The notes beneath the pieces are model-generated. The model made no database searches, was not told where the DNA came from, and worked only from the letters and a program-made list of their open reading frames with translations. Of a stretch of 64,000 bases of DNA, positions 20,684 to 30,177 are shown in pieces; position 1 is the first letter of the stretch; the number at the start of each line of letters is the position of its first letter. A program made the position numbers and the translations under genes. The DNA comes from Legionella lytica (GTDB taxonomy: Bacteria > Pseudomonadota > Gammaproteobacteria > Legionellales > Legionellaceae): assembly GCF_023921225.1 (NCBI RefSeq), contig NZ_CP071527.1, positions 2,508,501 through 2,572,500 on the forward strand, read 5' to 3'.

Positions 20684-22090
20684 TTATACAATCGACTTAT
20701 ACAAAACATAAGCCACACAGGCAGTTAGCTTTTCCACCATATCCAAATGTAAAAACTCATTAGGGCCATGAGCATTAGAGTGTGGGCCTAATACTCCAGT
20801 GATCATAAACTGGGCATCAGGGAACTTTTCGCCCAACATCCCCATGAAAGGAATGGTTCCGCCCTCGCCCATATAGGCTGCGGGTTTGCCGTAGTAGGTT
20901 TGTGAGGCGTCATCTGCTGCCGCTTCTAACCAGGGGGAAAGTTTTGGTGCATTCCAGCCTTTAGAGCCATCATCAATCGAAAAATGAATCTTAGCGTTGT
21001 ACGGAGGATCTTGTGTTAATGTTTCATGAATTGTTGTTGCTGCAACCTTGGGGTTCACTAAAGGAGGTAGGCGCATTGATAGTTTTAATGCGGTCAATGG
21101 GCGCATCACATTACCTGCATTGGCAATGGGTGGAAATCCATCTGCTCCAGTGACTGTTAATGCTGGACGCCAAGTGCGATTTAAAATCAGTTCCGTTCTA
21201 TCTTGAACTACAGGTTCTACCCCTTCATGCCATGGAAACTCATCATAAACGTGCTTACCTAAAGCCTCTGCACAATGATGAGCCTGTTTTACACGCTCCT
21301 CCGGAATATCGCAGTATAATTGGGACAACTTAACCGTTCCCGTGGTTTCATCTTCCAAACGATTAATCAACTGGCGAGCAACCCTAAAACTATCGGCCAC
21401 AATACCACTGGCACTGCCTGAGTGAACCCCTTCACTGATTAGCTCAACCGACAACTCACCTACGACATTGCCGCGTAGAGAAGTAGTCATCCATAGCTGC
21501 TCGTAGTTACCTGCACCAGAATCAAGGCAAATCACTAATTTAGGCTGGCCAATGCGTTCTTTCAATAATTCGATGTAATAAGGCAAATCATAACTACCAC
21601 TTTCTTCGCAAGCCTCAATAATCAATACACAACGTGGAAATGGAAGGCCCTGCTCTTCTAAGGCGCGAATTGCTGTTAAGGACGCATAAGCCGAATAACC
21701 ATCATCAGCAGCACCACGGCCATACAGACGTCCGTCTTTAAGCACTGGCTTCCAAGGATGTAAATCTTCATGCCATCCCGACATTTCGGGTTGTTTATCT
21801 AAATGGCCGTACATTAATACGGTTTCATTGATTTGTCCGGGGATTTCCATAAAAAGTAGTGGAGTGCGCCCTTCTAAGCGCATCACTTCTAATTGCATCC
21901 CTTGAGGAGCATGTGCTTTACACCAATCAGCAATATGATCTACCGCCTGATCCATCAATCCGTGTTCTTTCCATTTCGCATCAAAATGGGGTGACTTATT
22001 TGGAATTTTTATGTAATCACATAGACTGGGAATAATCTCTTCCTGCCATTGCTGACGAATAAAGTCATACAGTGCTTGGGGATTGAACAT
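20684..22090 (-). CDS. M20-family metallopeptidase
   Basis: The 468-residue cytosolic hydrolase has the M20 zinc-site motifs: MYGHLDKQPEMSGW near residue 92 (His and Asp), GRGAADDGYSAYAS with the bridging Asp, the catalytic EACEESGS near 155, CLDSGAG near 188 and a C-terminal GPHSNAHGPNEF with the last His ligand. A lid/dimerisation domain lies between. Length and the LYGRGAADDG pattern fit the carnosinase/CNDP-like dipeptidase branch; the peptide substrate is unknown. ATG 22090 has GAGGAG 8 nt upstream and overlaps the murG end by 26 nt. The longer frame to 22117 is unlikely. Confidence 0.92.
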   Translation of the reverse strand: MFNPQALYDFIRQQWQEEIIPSLCDYIKIPNKSPHFDAKWKEHGLMDQAVDHIADWCKAHAPQGMQLEVMRLEGRTPLLFMEIPGQINETVLMYGHLDKQPEMSGWHEDLHPWKPVLKDGRLYGRGAADDGYSAYASLTAIRALEEQGLPFPRCVLIIEACEESGSYDLPYYIELLKERIGQPKLVICLDSGAGNYEQLWMTTSLRGNVVGELSVELISEGVHSGSASGIVADSFRVARQLINRLEDETTGTVKLSQLYCDIPEERVKQAHHCAEALGKHVYDEFPWHEGVEPVVQDRTELILNRTWRPALTVTGADGFPPIANAGNVMRPLTALKLSMRLPPLVNPKVAATTIHETLTQDPPYNAKIHFSIDDGSKGWNAPKLSPWLEAAADDASQTYYGKPAAYMGEGGTIPFMGMLGEKFPDAQFMITGVLGPHSNAHGPNEFLHLDMVEKLTACVAYVLYKSIV

Positions 22091-23156
22091 GTATTTGCTC
22101 CTCAATAATAACCACAATCTGTTCCGTAGCTGATTTGATTTTTAATGCTTTAATTTTATTAAAAATCTCATCCTTGTTTTTTTCAAGATCACGCAGAGCT
22201 TTTACTAAAGTCTCTGCATTCAAGGAGCTGTCATCAATGACAGAACTAATACCCAATCCTTGAAAATACTTAGCATTTTGAATTTGGTCCCCACGACTAA
22301 CCTGCGCTGATAAAGGAATTAAAATATGGGGCTTGCCTAAAGCTAATAATTCATACAGTGAATTTGCACCTGCACGAGAAACAACTACAGATGCGGCAGC
22401 AAATAAATCAGCTAACTCCTCATTTGCATATTCAAATTGTTTATAACCGGAAACATCCATCAAGGCAGCATCCATTTTACCTTTACCGCAAAGATGAATG
22501 ACTTGATAGTTCTGGGTTAGCAGAGGCAACGCGTTGCGAATGCTGCGATTGATTGAGCCTGCACCTAAACTACCACCAATAGCCAAAAGACAGGGTTTGT
22601 CCGTATTAAAGCCACATGATGCCAATCCTGCAGCAGCATTTCCGGAAAATAATTGCTCACGGATAGGTGTTCCCGTTACTTCTATTTTTTCCTGGTTTTT
22701 AAAATGCTTTTTACCGGCATCAAAAGTAAGACAGATTTTATTCACAAACGGAAAACATAAGCGATTCGCAAGCCCAGGACTCATGTCTGACTCATGAGCA
22801 ACTACGGGAATGCGGTTTAACCAAGCCCCTACTACCACAGGGAAAGCAACAAAGCCTCCCTTGGAAAACACTACATCTGGCTTTAACTTAGCGAGTAATA
22901 CAAAAGCTTGAAAAATACCCAAAACGATTTTAAATGGATCCAATAAGTTCTTAACGCTTAGATATCGTCGCAATTTACCGCTTTTCACTGAATAAAATGG
23001 AATACCAAGTGGCTTTATCATTTGATTCTCAATGCCCTCAGCAGAACCTACATAAGCGATATCCCATCCCTTATGACGAAATTCTTGAATCAACGCAATA
23101 TTAGGCGCTACATGGCCTGCTGTTCCGCCCCCAGTAAAAACGATACTTGGCATCAT
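22065..23156 (-). CDS. murG: UDP-GlcNAc:undecaprenyl-PP-MurNAc-pentapeptide transferase, Bacillus-type MurG
   Basis: MurG makes lipid II from lipid I at the cytoplasmic membrane face. The 363-residue product has GT28 landmarks: GGGTAGHVAPNIALI at the N-terminus, SGKLRRYLSVKNLLDPF, DVVFSKGGFVAFPVVVGAWLN, HESDMSPGLANRL, AIGGSLGAGSINRSIR and VVSRAGANSLYELLALG. The TAGHVxPN and SGKLRRY motifs match the MurG form I recall from Bacillus and differ from the usual proteobacterial GGTGGHVYPALA. It is separated from other mur or division genes, so it may be a second, horizontally acquired copy. It overlaps nadC by 4 nt (ATGA). Confidence 0.9.
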   Translation of the reverse strand: MMPSIVFTGGGTAGHVAPNIALIQEFRHKGWDIAYVGSAEGIENQMIKPLGIPFYSVKSGKLRRYLSVKNLLDPFKIVLGIFQAFVLLAKLKPDVVFSKGGFVAFPVVVGAWLNRIPVVAHESDMSPGLANRLCFPFVNKICLTFDAGKKHFKNQEKIEVTGTPIREQLFSGNAAAGLASCGFNTDKPCLLAIGGSLGAGSINRSIRNALPLLTQNYQVIHLCGKGKMDAALMDVSGYKQFEYANEELADLFAAASVVVSRAGANSLYELLALGKPHILIPLSAQVSRGDQIQNAKYFQGLGISSVIDDSSLNAETLVKALRDLEKNKDEIFNKIKALKIKSATEQIVVIIEEQIHVQSPSTV

Positions 23157-23995
23157 AATATTTCCCTAATCAATAAGCTTAAATCAATCGCTTGGATGGA
23201 TTTAGTAATTGCACCAACAGAAATGAAATCTACTCCTGATGCTGCTATTTTGGCAATATTTTCAAGAGTAATTCCTCCGGAAGCTTCTAAAGTACATTGG
23301 TTAGATTGATTGATACGTACTGCCTCAGTAAGCATTTCCAAACTGAAATTGTCGAGCAATATTCGGTCCGGTTTTGCAGCCAGTGCCTCGCGTAATTCAT
23401 CTAAAGTTTCAACCTCAGTCTCTACTAGAATATTATTTTGAGTCTGTCTTGCCAAGGCAATTGCTTTCACTACGGAGCCACATGCCTTGATATGATTCTC
23501 CTTAATCAAAAATGCGTCATAAAGTCCCATCCGGTGATTAACCCCACCGCCGCAGCTTACCGCATATTTTTGTGCCACACGCAGTCCAGGTAAGGTCTTG
23601 CGCGTGTCTAGTAAACGCGTCTTAGTGCCTTTTAATTGTTCTACATAGAGGTATGTTTGCGTCGCAGTAGCAGACAAAGTTTGTAAAAAATTCAACGCGG
23701 TACGCTCAGCAGTTAATATGCTGCGTGCCGGTCCAGAAATACGGCATAAGGTCGTCGGTTTCGCTAGCCAGGTTCCTTCAGTTACCAGCCACTCAAGTTT
23801 AATGTTCTTATCAATCTGGCTAAATACTTCATTAGCCCAAGGTTGGCCGCAAAGGAGCATAGGCTCTCGGGAAATAATTTCGGCTTCGGCCATTAGGTGC
23901 TCTGAGAGTAAGGCTGCGGTAACATCGCCAGTGCCCACATCTTCTTGCAACGCATGAGTCACATCAATCGGTACTTGTGATAAGTGTTTATTCAT
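23153..23995 (-). CDS. nadC: nicotinate-nucleotide pyrophosphorylase (quinolinate phosphoribosyltransferase)
   Basis: NadC converts quinolinate and PRPP to nicotinate mononucleotide with loss of CO2. The 280-residue protein has the family pattern: EDVGTGDVTAALL near residue 15, ERTALNFLQTLSATAT near 100, TRKTLPGLRVAQKYAVSCGGG near 131, HRMGLYDAFLIKENHI near 153, VETEVETLDEL and the C-terminal LEASGGITLENI. It overlaps the antiporter gene upstream by 8 nt and murG downstream by 4 nt, forming a tightly packed operon. Its pathway partners nadB and nadA are about 7.5 kb away on the other strand. Confidence 0.96.
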   Translation of the reverse strand: MNKHLSQVPIDVTHALQEDVGTGDVTAALLSEHLMAEAEIISREPMLLCGQPWANEVFSQIDKNIKLEWLVTEGTWLAKPTTLCRISGPARSILTAERTALNFLQTLSATATQTYLYVEQLKGTKTRLLDTRKTLPGLRVAQKYAVSCGGGVNHRMGLYDAFLIKENHIKACGSVVKAIALARQTQNNILVETEVETLDELREALAAKPDRILLDNFSLEMLTEAVRINQSNQCTLEASGGITLENIAKIAASGVDFISVGAITKSIQAIDLSLLIREIL

Positions 23996-25439
23996 TTACA
24001 GTGCCTTTTTTTTCCTGCATTACAAAGCGCGCTTTTAATAATGGAGGAGCAATAAAAGTAGTGATCATAACCATTAAAACAATTGCTGAAAACAAATCGT
24101 CCGAAATTACTCCTAATGTTCGGCCGATAGAAGCAAAAATCAGCCCTACCTCTCCTCGTGGTAGCATACCAATACCAATGAGTAAGCGGTCGTCTTTGGC
24201 ATTAGCTCCAAAACCACTCACTAATTTCCCTATAACCGCGGCAACAATTAAGCCTAAGGCGAGAATAATCACATTCCAATGCAAAAAGCTTTCCAATTTG
24301 ACTTGAATACCAATCAAGATGAAAAACATTGGGGCTAATATAGTTTCTAAAGGGGATAATAAATGATAAATAGTACGATGAACCTTCTCTTTTGGGTTCG
24401 TCTCCAGCGATTTAAAATAATCATCATGCAGAATAACACCCGCAGTAAAGGCGCCAATAATCGTTGCCAACTGGATAAATGAAGCAAACCAAGAAAGCAA
24501 CATGATAAATAAAAAGGAGATGAATAACTTAGCTTCCCAAGGTTCAAGGAAACGGAAAAAATGAATGGACCGACGTAAGATGAAAGGCCCTAACAGTAAG
24601 GCGCTGATAAAAAAGATTATGGACGCCATAACAATACGGAGCACTACCATAAAATCAACAGCCCCGCTAATTACTACTGAGCTAACCACGGCTAAAATAA
24701 TTAAACCCAAAACGTCATCCAACATCGCCGCGCCCAGAATGGTTCGCGCTTCGCGTGTGCGTAATTTTTTCATCTCAGCCAATACACGAGCGGTGATCCC
24801 AATGCTAGTAGCACTTAGAGTGGCTCCAATAAATAAATCTGCTTGGAAGGAGGCTTCCGGCATTAATAAATAAGCGACTCCAAATCCAAGAATCATTGGC
24901 ACAACTACCCCGATCAGGGCCACCAGTATTGAATCACGCCCAGTATGCTTTAATTCTTCAAAAGAGCTTTCTAAACCCACCATAAATAAGAGAAAAATAA
25001 CGCCATAACGTGAAAAAATATCCACCACATAAGCGATTTTAAGATAATCAGCACCACGAGAGCTCGCTAAAGCAGTAATGACTTGTTGGGCATGTTCAGG
25101 ATCAGAAATGATCTGGGTTACCGCAGTATTTAAAGGAACACCTTTTAAAACCTCGCGGACAATATCAAAAGTGGCAGCTCCCTCGCGTAATAAGGTAATT
25201 AATTGAAAGCCATAAAAGTAAAACAGATTGCCAATCAAGACTCCCATGAGCAACTCACCCAGTACGCTGGGCTGATTTAAGCGTCTGGCAATATAGCGTC
25301 CAAGAATGGCAAAGAAAAATATGGTGGTGACGCCAAGTAATACAAAAGTGATGGGATCAGCTTCTTCTGCTGCTGGAGATGCAAATGCCACCATAGGACT
25401 TAATCCGGCTAAAAATAACCACCATTTACGATGCTGCAT
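23988..25439 (-). CDS. CPA2-type cation/proton antiporter
   Basis: The 483-residue inner-membrane protein has about twelve helices. Landmarks are RRLNQPSVLGELLMGVLIGN near residue 52, FLLFMVGLESSFEEL near 150 (the conserved acidic helix), ATSIGITARVLAEM and AAMLDDVLGLIILAVV near 220-245, with the DD-type ion-binding Asp. It is therefore a KefB/GerN/NapA-like Na+ or K+/H+ antiporter. There is no C-terminal TrkA-N regulatory domain, unlike KefB/C. ATG 25439 lies 9 nt after AGAGAGG and begins a signal-like first helix; the frame continues upstream to 25541 through a region that does not look coding. It is first in the run antiporter-nadC-murG-M20. Confidence 0.88.
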   Translation of the reverse strand: MQHRKWWLFLAGLSPMVAFASPAAEEADPITFVLLGVTTIFFFAILGRYIARRLNQPSVLGELLMGVLIGNLFYFYGFQLITLLREGAATFDIVREVLKGVPLNTAVTQIISDPEHAQQVITALASSRGADYLKIAYVVDIFSRYGVIFLLFMVGLESSFEELKHTGRDSILVALIGVVVPMILGFGVAYLLMPEASFQADLFIGATLSATSIGITARVLAEMKKLRTREARTILGAAMLDDVLGLIILAVVSSVVISGAVDFMVVLRIVMASIIFFISALLLGPFILRRSIHFFRFLEPWEAKLFISFLFIMLLSWFASFIQLATIIGAFTAGVILHDDYFKSLETNPKEKVHRTIYHLLSPLETILAPMFFILIGIQVKLESFLHWNVIILALGLIVAAVIGKLVSGFGANAKDDRLLIGIGMLPRGEVGLIFASIGRTLGVISDDLFSAIVLMVMITTFIAPPLLKARFVMQEKKGTVNE

Positions 25440-25553
25440 AAAACTAAACCTCTCTGATAAATATAGGCATGGTGTTCGTTGATGTTGTCTATGTTGCGGC
25501 TTGAATTTGGATTCGTCAAGCGAGAGGGTTAATCCCCCCATTGGAATGCCGAA

Positions 25554-25734
25554 TTACTGCGGCTTGCCCCTGAAGGGGCACTGCCAATTAGTTAAGGAAA
25601 TCGGGCAATGCCTTGTAGGCTGGGCCCATGGCCCAACATAGAGTTCTGGAACGGCTTGATGTCCTTGTTGGCCCATAGGCCCTACAACTAAAATCCTTAA
25701 CTAATAGCCGGGCCCTCAGGGCTTGACCGCGGTA
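25554..25734. repeat. nested 181-nt inverted repeat containing a family A double palindrome
   Basis: Outer arms (about 25554-25598 and 25694-25734) pair imperfectly, best at AATTAGTTAAGGA (25586-25598) with TCCTTAACTAAT (25694-25705) and at the GCGG/CCGC ends. Inside, TTGTAGG-CTGGGCCCATGGCCCAAC (from 25613) faces a diverged mirror copy ending near 25687. The whole could fold into a long cruciform between ppsA (3' end) and the antiporter (5' end). Confidence 0.7.
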
Positions 25735-25765
25735 TAGGAAAAAAGCCTTGCCCATTCTCCGATAT

Positions 25766-28147
25766 CTATTTCTGCTTGGCCAAAAACAAGCAAGTTTCCA
25801 ATACCGAATCAGGATTTAATGAAACGCTTTCAATCCCCTCATTCATTAGCCATTGAGCAAAATCCTGATGATCGGAAGGGCCTTGACCACAGATTCCAAT
25901 ATACTTACCTGCTGCTTTACAAGTTGAAATGGCCATATGCAATAAGGCTTTTACTGCATCATTACGCTCATCAAACTGAGATGCAATCAATCCTGAGTCG
26001 CGGTCTAGGCCCAAAGTTAACTGCGTCAAATCATTAGAACCTATTGAAAAACCATCAAAATACTCTAAAAACTCTTTGGCTAACAAGGCATTGGAAGGAA
26101 GCTCGCACATCATGATCACTCTTAAGCCATGTTTGCCTCGCTCTAAACCGTTTTGTTTCAATACGTCAATAACATTAGCGGCTTCAGACACAGTGCGCAC
26201 AAAGGGAATCATCACTTCAACGTTAATAAGTCCCATTTCCTCACGTACACGACGCACAGCTTTACATTCTAAAGCAAAACAATCTGCAAACTCTGGAGAA
26301 ACATAACGTGATGCACCTCTAAAACCAAGCATTGGATTTTCTTCATGCGGTTCATACAATGAGCCACCAGTAAGATTTGCATATTCATTGGATTTAAAAT
26401 CAGACAAACGAACAATTACAGGTTTGGGATAAAAAGCAGATGCAATGGTGGCAATCCCCTCTTTTAAACGCTCAATATAATACTCAACCGGAGATTCATA
26501 AGCTGCTGTTTTTTCTCTAATAAACTGCTTCAACTCTTTATCTTGCAAACTATCAAAGTCAAGTAAAGCACGTGGGTGAATACCAATCGTATTGGAAATC
26601 AAGAACTCTAAACGCGCCAAACCTACTCCTGAATTAGGAATCGATTGGAAGGTAAATGCACGCTCAGGATTACCTACGTTTAACATCACTTTCATGGGTA
26701 ATTCAGGCATCGTCTCTACATCAAGCTGTATTTGCTCAAATGGCAGTATGCCTTCATAAACAAAACCAGTATCACCTTCAGCACAACTTACAGTGACTTC
26801 ATCACCATCACGAATTGTTTTAGTCGCATCACCACAACCTACAACGGCAGGAATACCTAACTCGCGTGCAATAATTGCGGCATGGCAAGTTCTGCCTCCA
26901 CGATTAGTAACAATCGCTGAAGCTCGTTTCATTACGGGTTCCCAATCAGGGTCGGTCATATCAGAAACAAGTACGTCACCTGGTTGTACACGATTCATTT
27001 CGCTGACATCGCGAATAATCCGCGCCTTACCTTGGCCTATACGCTGTCCGATACTACGCCCCTCCGCTAATATCTCACCCTGCTGTTGCAGTGTGTAACG
27101 TTCGAGTATCTGTTTATTGTCACGACTTTTTACTGTTTCTGGACGTGCTTGTAAAATATAGAGCTTGCCATTGGTTCCATCTTTTGCCCACTCAATATCC
27201 ATGGGACGGCCGTAATGTTTCTCAATAATCATGGCCTGACGTGCCAAACTTTCTATTTCTGCAGACGTTAAAGAGAATAACAGGCGTTCTGCCGCATCCA
27301 CATCAACTGTTTTAACGCGACGATTTTGACTTGGCTCATCACAGTAAACCATTTTCAATGCTTTACTGCCGAGGTTTCTACGAATGATTGCGGGTTTACC
27401 TGCTTGTAAACCGGGTTTGTGAACATAAAACTCATCTGGATTTACTGCGCCCTGCACAACCATTTCACCTAGACCATAAGATGAGGTGATGAATACGACC
27501 TGATCAAAACCTGATTCTGTATCCATGGTAAACATTACACCACTTACCGCTAAGTCGCTGCGCACCATTTGCTGAATACCTGCAGATAAGGCCACATCAT
27601 GGTGTTCAAATTTGTGGTGGGTACGATAAGCTATAGCTCTATCGTTAAACAAGGAAGCAAAAACAAGCTTAATAGATTCTAAAATAGCATCAATGCCTTT
27701 AACGTTTAAAAAAGTTTCTTGCTGACCAGCAAATGACGCATCGGGTAAATCCTCTGCTGTAGCTGAAGAGCGAACGGCTACACTAAAATCATCATGACCA
27801 ATCGCTTGAGACATCTTTTGATAAGCAGTATGCACTTCCTTTTCAAACTCGGGGGTAAATGGCGCCTTAATCACCATATCTCTAATTTCTCGACCGACAG
27901 TAGTCAGTTGAAGAACGTCATCAGTATTCAGCGTGGATAATTTTTCATAAATTTTCTTATCTAGACCATCTTGGGATAAAAACTCTTTAAATGAATCCGC
28001 TGTAGTTGCAAAGCCACCCGGAACCGCAACGCCCACTGAGGACAAGTGGCTAATCATTTCACCAAGTGACGCATTTTTACCACCAACCTGCTCTAAATCA
28101 CGCATACCAAGTTGGGCTAAATCGATAATATGTGTTTTGACTGCCAT
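25766..28147 (-). CDS. ppsA: phosphoenolpyruvate synthase
   Basis: PpsA makes phosphoenolpyruvate from pyruvate and ATP for gluconeogenesis. The 793-residue length is usual. Domains in order: N-terminal ATP-grasp ([36 protein letters not shown]), the swivelling phospho-His domain with [22 protein letters not shown] near residue 418 carrying the catalytic His, and the C-terminal PEP/pyruvate barrel with [35 protein letters not shown] and the Cys motif GICGQGPSD. The gene is a single unit; a hairpin separates it from sulP upstream. Confidence 0.97.
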   Translation of the reverse strand: MAVKTHIIDLAQLGMRDLEQVGGKNASLGEMISHLSSVGVAVPGGFATTADSFKEFLSQDGLDKKIYEKLSTLNTDDVLQLTTVGREIRDMVIKAPFTPEFEKEVHTAYQKMSQAIGHDDFSVAVRSSATAEDLPDASFAGQQETFLNVKGIDAILESIKLVFASLFNDRAIAYRTHHKFEHHDVALSAGIQQMVRSDLAVSGVMFTMDTESGFDQVVFITSSYGLGEMVVQGAVNPDEFYVHKPGLQAGKPAIIRRNLGSKALKMVYCDEPSQNRRVKTVDVDAAERLLFSLTSAEIESLARQAMIIEKHYGRPMDIEWAKDGTNGKLYILQARPETVKSRDNKQILERYTLQQQGEILAEGRSIGQRIGQGKARIIRDVSEMNRVQPGDVLVSDMTDPDWEPVMKRASAIVTNRGGRTCHAAIIARELGIPAVVGCGDATKTIRDGDEVTVSCAEGDTGFVYEGILPFEQIQLDVETMPELPMKVMLNVGNPERAFTFQSIPNSGVGLARLEFLISNTIGIHPRALLDFDSLQDKELKQFIREKTAAYESPVEYYIERLKEGIATIASAFYPKPVIVRLSDFKSNEYANLTGGSLYEPHEENPMLGFRGASRYVSPEFADCFALECKAVRRVREEMGLINVEVMIPFVRTVSEAANVIDVLKQNGLERGKHGLRVIMMCELPSNALLAKEFLEYFDGFSIGSNDLTQLTLGLDRDSGLIASQFDERNDAVKALLHMAISTCKAAGKYIGICGQGPSDHQDFAQWLMNEGIESVSLNPDSVLETCLFLAKQK

Positions 28148-28217
28148 AACTACCCCATATCCATAAAGTGAAAATCATTCTACTGAAATTACGATGCTAT
28201 TGGAATGAGAACTTTTA

Positions 28218-28242
28218 GGCAATTAAGTAAAGCCTAATTGCC
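28218..28242 (-). terminator. hairpin between the SulP gene and ppsA
   Basis: Arms GGCAATTA and TAATTGCC (8 bp) surround a 9-nt loop, 22 nt after the SulP stop on the minus strand. The 3' flank TAAAAG is not T-rich, so termination may be weak. Confidence 0.4.
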
Positions 28243-28263
28243 ATCAGTTTCAGAGCATTACCG

Positions 28264-29910
28264 TTAGTGCTCTAACTTACTACAGGCCGTAATCGCATCA
28301 GAAAATTCCCGATAAAAATTAGTTTCGCCAATTAAATTAATGATCCCGCCCCTGCGTAATTTTACTTCAACTCGATAATTGGCACCGCTTAAAATCACTT
28401 GTACTTTGCGTTGATGTAAATCTTTAATAATTTCTTCTAAAGTCTGCAATCCAGTACTATCCATGAAAGGAACCCAACGCAGGCGAATGATTAAAACTTT
28501 AGGATCAGTATGAGTCACCGCCAAGGAGTGTTGAAACTCTTCTGCGGCGGCAAAGAAAAATGGCCCATCTACAGCATAAACCAATACACCTTGAGGCAAG
28601 TTTTCGATATTCCGCTTTGCTAGTTCGGTGGCTAAGTCATTATCGGTCATTTGCTGCACTTCCACACTAGAAGCCATGCGTCGAATAAAGTGTAATATGG
28701 CGATAATCACCCCTATATTGACAGCAACCACTAAATCCACGAATACAGTAAGGACAAAAGTCACCAATAAAATAACGACATCCGCACGTGGAGAACGCTG
28801 AACTATTTTAATAAAATGCTTCACTTCACTCATATTCCATGCCACTACAAATAATACCGCTGCGAGCGCTGCAAGGGGAATATTCACCGCCAGGGGGGCT
28901 AAGAAGAGTACAATTAAAACTAAGGTCAAGGCATGAATAATTCCTGCTAAGGGGCTATTCGCACCATTACGAATGTTCGTTGCTGTACGGGCAATGGCTC
29001 CGGTTGCAGCAAAACCACCAAATAATGGAGCAAAAATATTTGCGATTCCTTGCCCAACCAATTCGCGGTTTGAATTATGTTTTGTTCCGGCCATACCATC
29101 AGCAACGACAGCTGATAACAAAGACTCAATAGCTCCTAGCATAGCAATAGTAAATGCAGGGCCAATCAACTCAATAACTCGGTTAGCAGTAATCTCAGGG
29201 ATTTCAAAACTAGGTAAGCCTTGAGGAATTCCACCAAACATGGAACCAATGGTTGCTACCCCCTGAAAATGAAAGATTGACTGCAAGGCTGTAACCACTA
29301 AAAGAGCGATTAAAGGCCCTGGAATTCGCTTTAAGCCTGGAATTTTATTGGAAAAAATAACGATAAATAAAGCAAGAAATCCTAAAGCGGTTGTGGTGAG
29401 ATGCAGTTGCGGGAATGAATGCAGCAGGTGCCACAATTTTTCATGGAAATGCCCGCTTCCTCCCGAAGGAAAACCAAAAAAGTAATGCCACTGGCCGACC
29501 CAAATCACCACGGCAATACCTGCGGTAAAACCAACAATTACCGGGTGGGGTATAAACTTGATAATACCCCCTAAACGAGCAAGGCCAAAAAATAGCAAAA
29601 TAAAACCAGCCATTAACGTGGAAATCTGTAAACCAGAAATTCCATATTTTGCAGTAATTCCTGAGAGCACTACAATAAAGGCTCCTGTAGGCCCTGCAAT
29701 CTGCAAACGACTACCGCCCATAATTGTAACGATCAATCCCGCAACAATTGCGGTATACAAACCTTGCTCTGGTTTCGCGCCAGATGCAATTGCGAATGCC
29801 ATCGCTAGTGGTAAGGCCACGACACCAACGATCAAGCCTGAAATTATGTTCTGCAGCCAATATTTCCGATGAAATAGGCCTTCTTGATAAGATTCAATAA
29901 TGGTTTTCAT
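28264..29910 (-). CDS. SulP-family anion transporter with STAS domain
   Basis: This 548-residue inner-membrane protein has the SLC26/SulP core: VVALPLAMAFAIASGAKPEQGLYTAI near the N-terminus, GPTGAFIVVLSGI, and VGFTAGIAVVIWVGQ, followed by about twelve helices to residue 410. The C-terminal cytosolic STAS domain (about 440-545) has VLIIRLRWVPFMDSTGLQTLEE with the DSTG loop. Family members carry sulfate, bicarbonate or dicarboxylates. The substrate here is not decidable; bicarbonate is a possibility, as two carbonic anhydrase genes lie about 9 kb away, but that link is speculation. Confidence 0.9.
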   Translation of the reverse strand: MKTIIESYQEGLFHRKYWLQNIISGLIVGVVALPLAMAFAIASGAKPEQGLYTAIVAGLIVTIMGGSRLQIAGPTGAFIVVLSGITAKYGISGLQISTLMAGFILLFFGLARLGGIIKFIPHPVIVGFTAGIAVVIWVGQWHYFFGFPSGGSGHFHEKLWHLLHSFPQLHLTTTALGFLALFIVIFSNKIPGLKRIPGPLIALLVVTALQSIFHFQGVATIGSMFGGIPQGLPSFEIPEITANRVIELIGPAFTIAMLGAIESLLSAVVADGMAGTKHNSNRELVGQGIANIFAPLFGGFAATGAIARTATNIRNGANSPLAGIIHALTLVLIVLFLAPLAVNIPLAALAAVLFVVAWNMSEVKHFIKIVQRSPRADVVILLVTFVLTVFVDLVVAVNIGVIIAILHFIRRMASSVEVQQMTDNDLATELAKRNIENLPQGVLVYAVDGPFFFAAAEEFQHSLAVTHTDPKVLIIRLRWVPFMDSTGLQTLEEIIKDLHQRKVQVILSGANYRVEVKLRRGGIINLIGETNFYREFSDAITACSKLEH

Positions 29911-30177
29911 AACAATGAGATAAATCTAAGTTAAAATTGCCGACATTATAATCATACAAGTAAGAAAAATGGCATATTCTCCCCAAGATTTCCGTCTAAA
30001 AAAGACTATTTAAACACCCACGGAAAAAGAAAATATGATCTAAGTATATATAAATAATCTTTATGTGCAATTTTTAAACACGAAAACATTTTATTATAGA
30101 TAATTTGAGCCTCTAGAATTCACATCTTGCCTCGCATCTAATATCATATGTGCTTTCTTATCAGGGGCAAGCTACTT

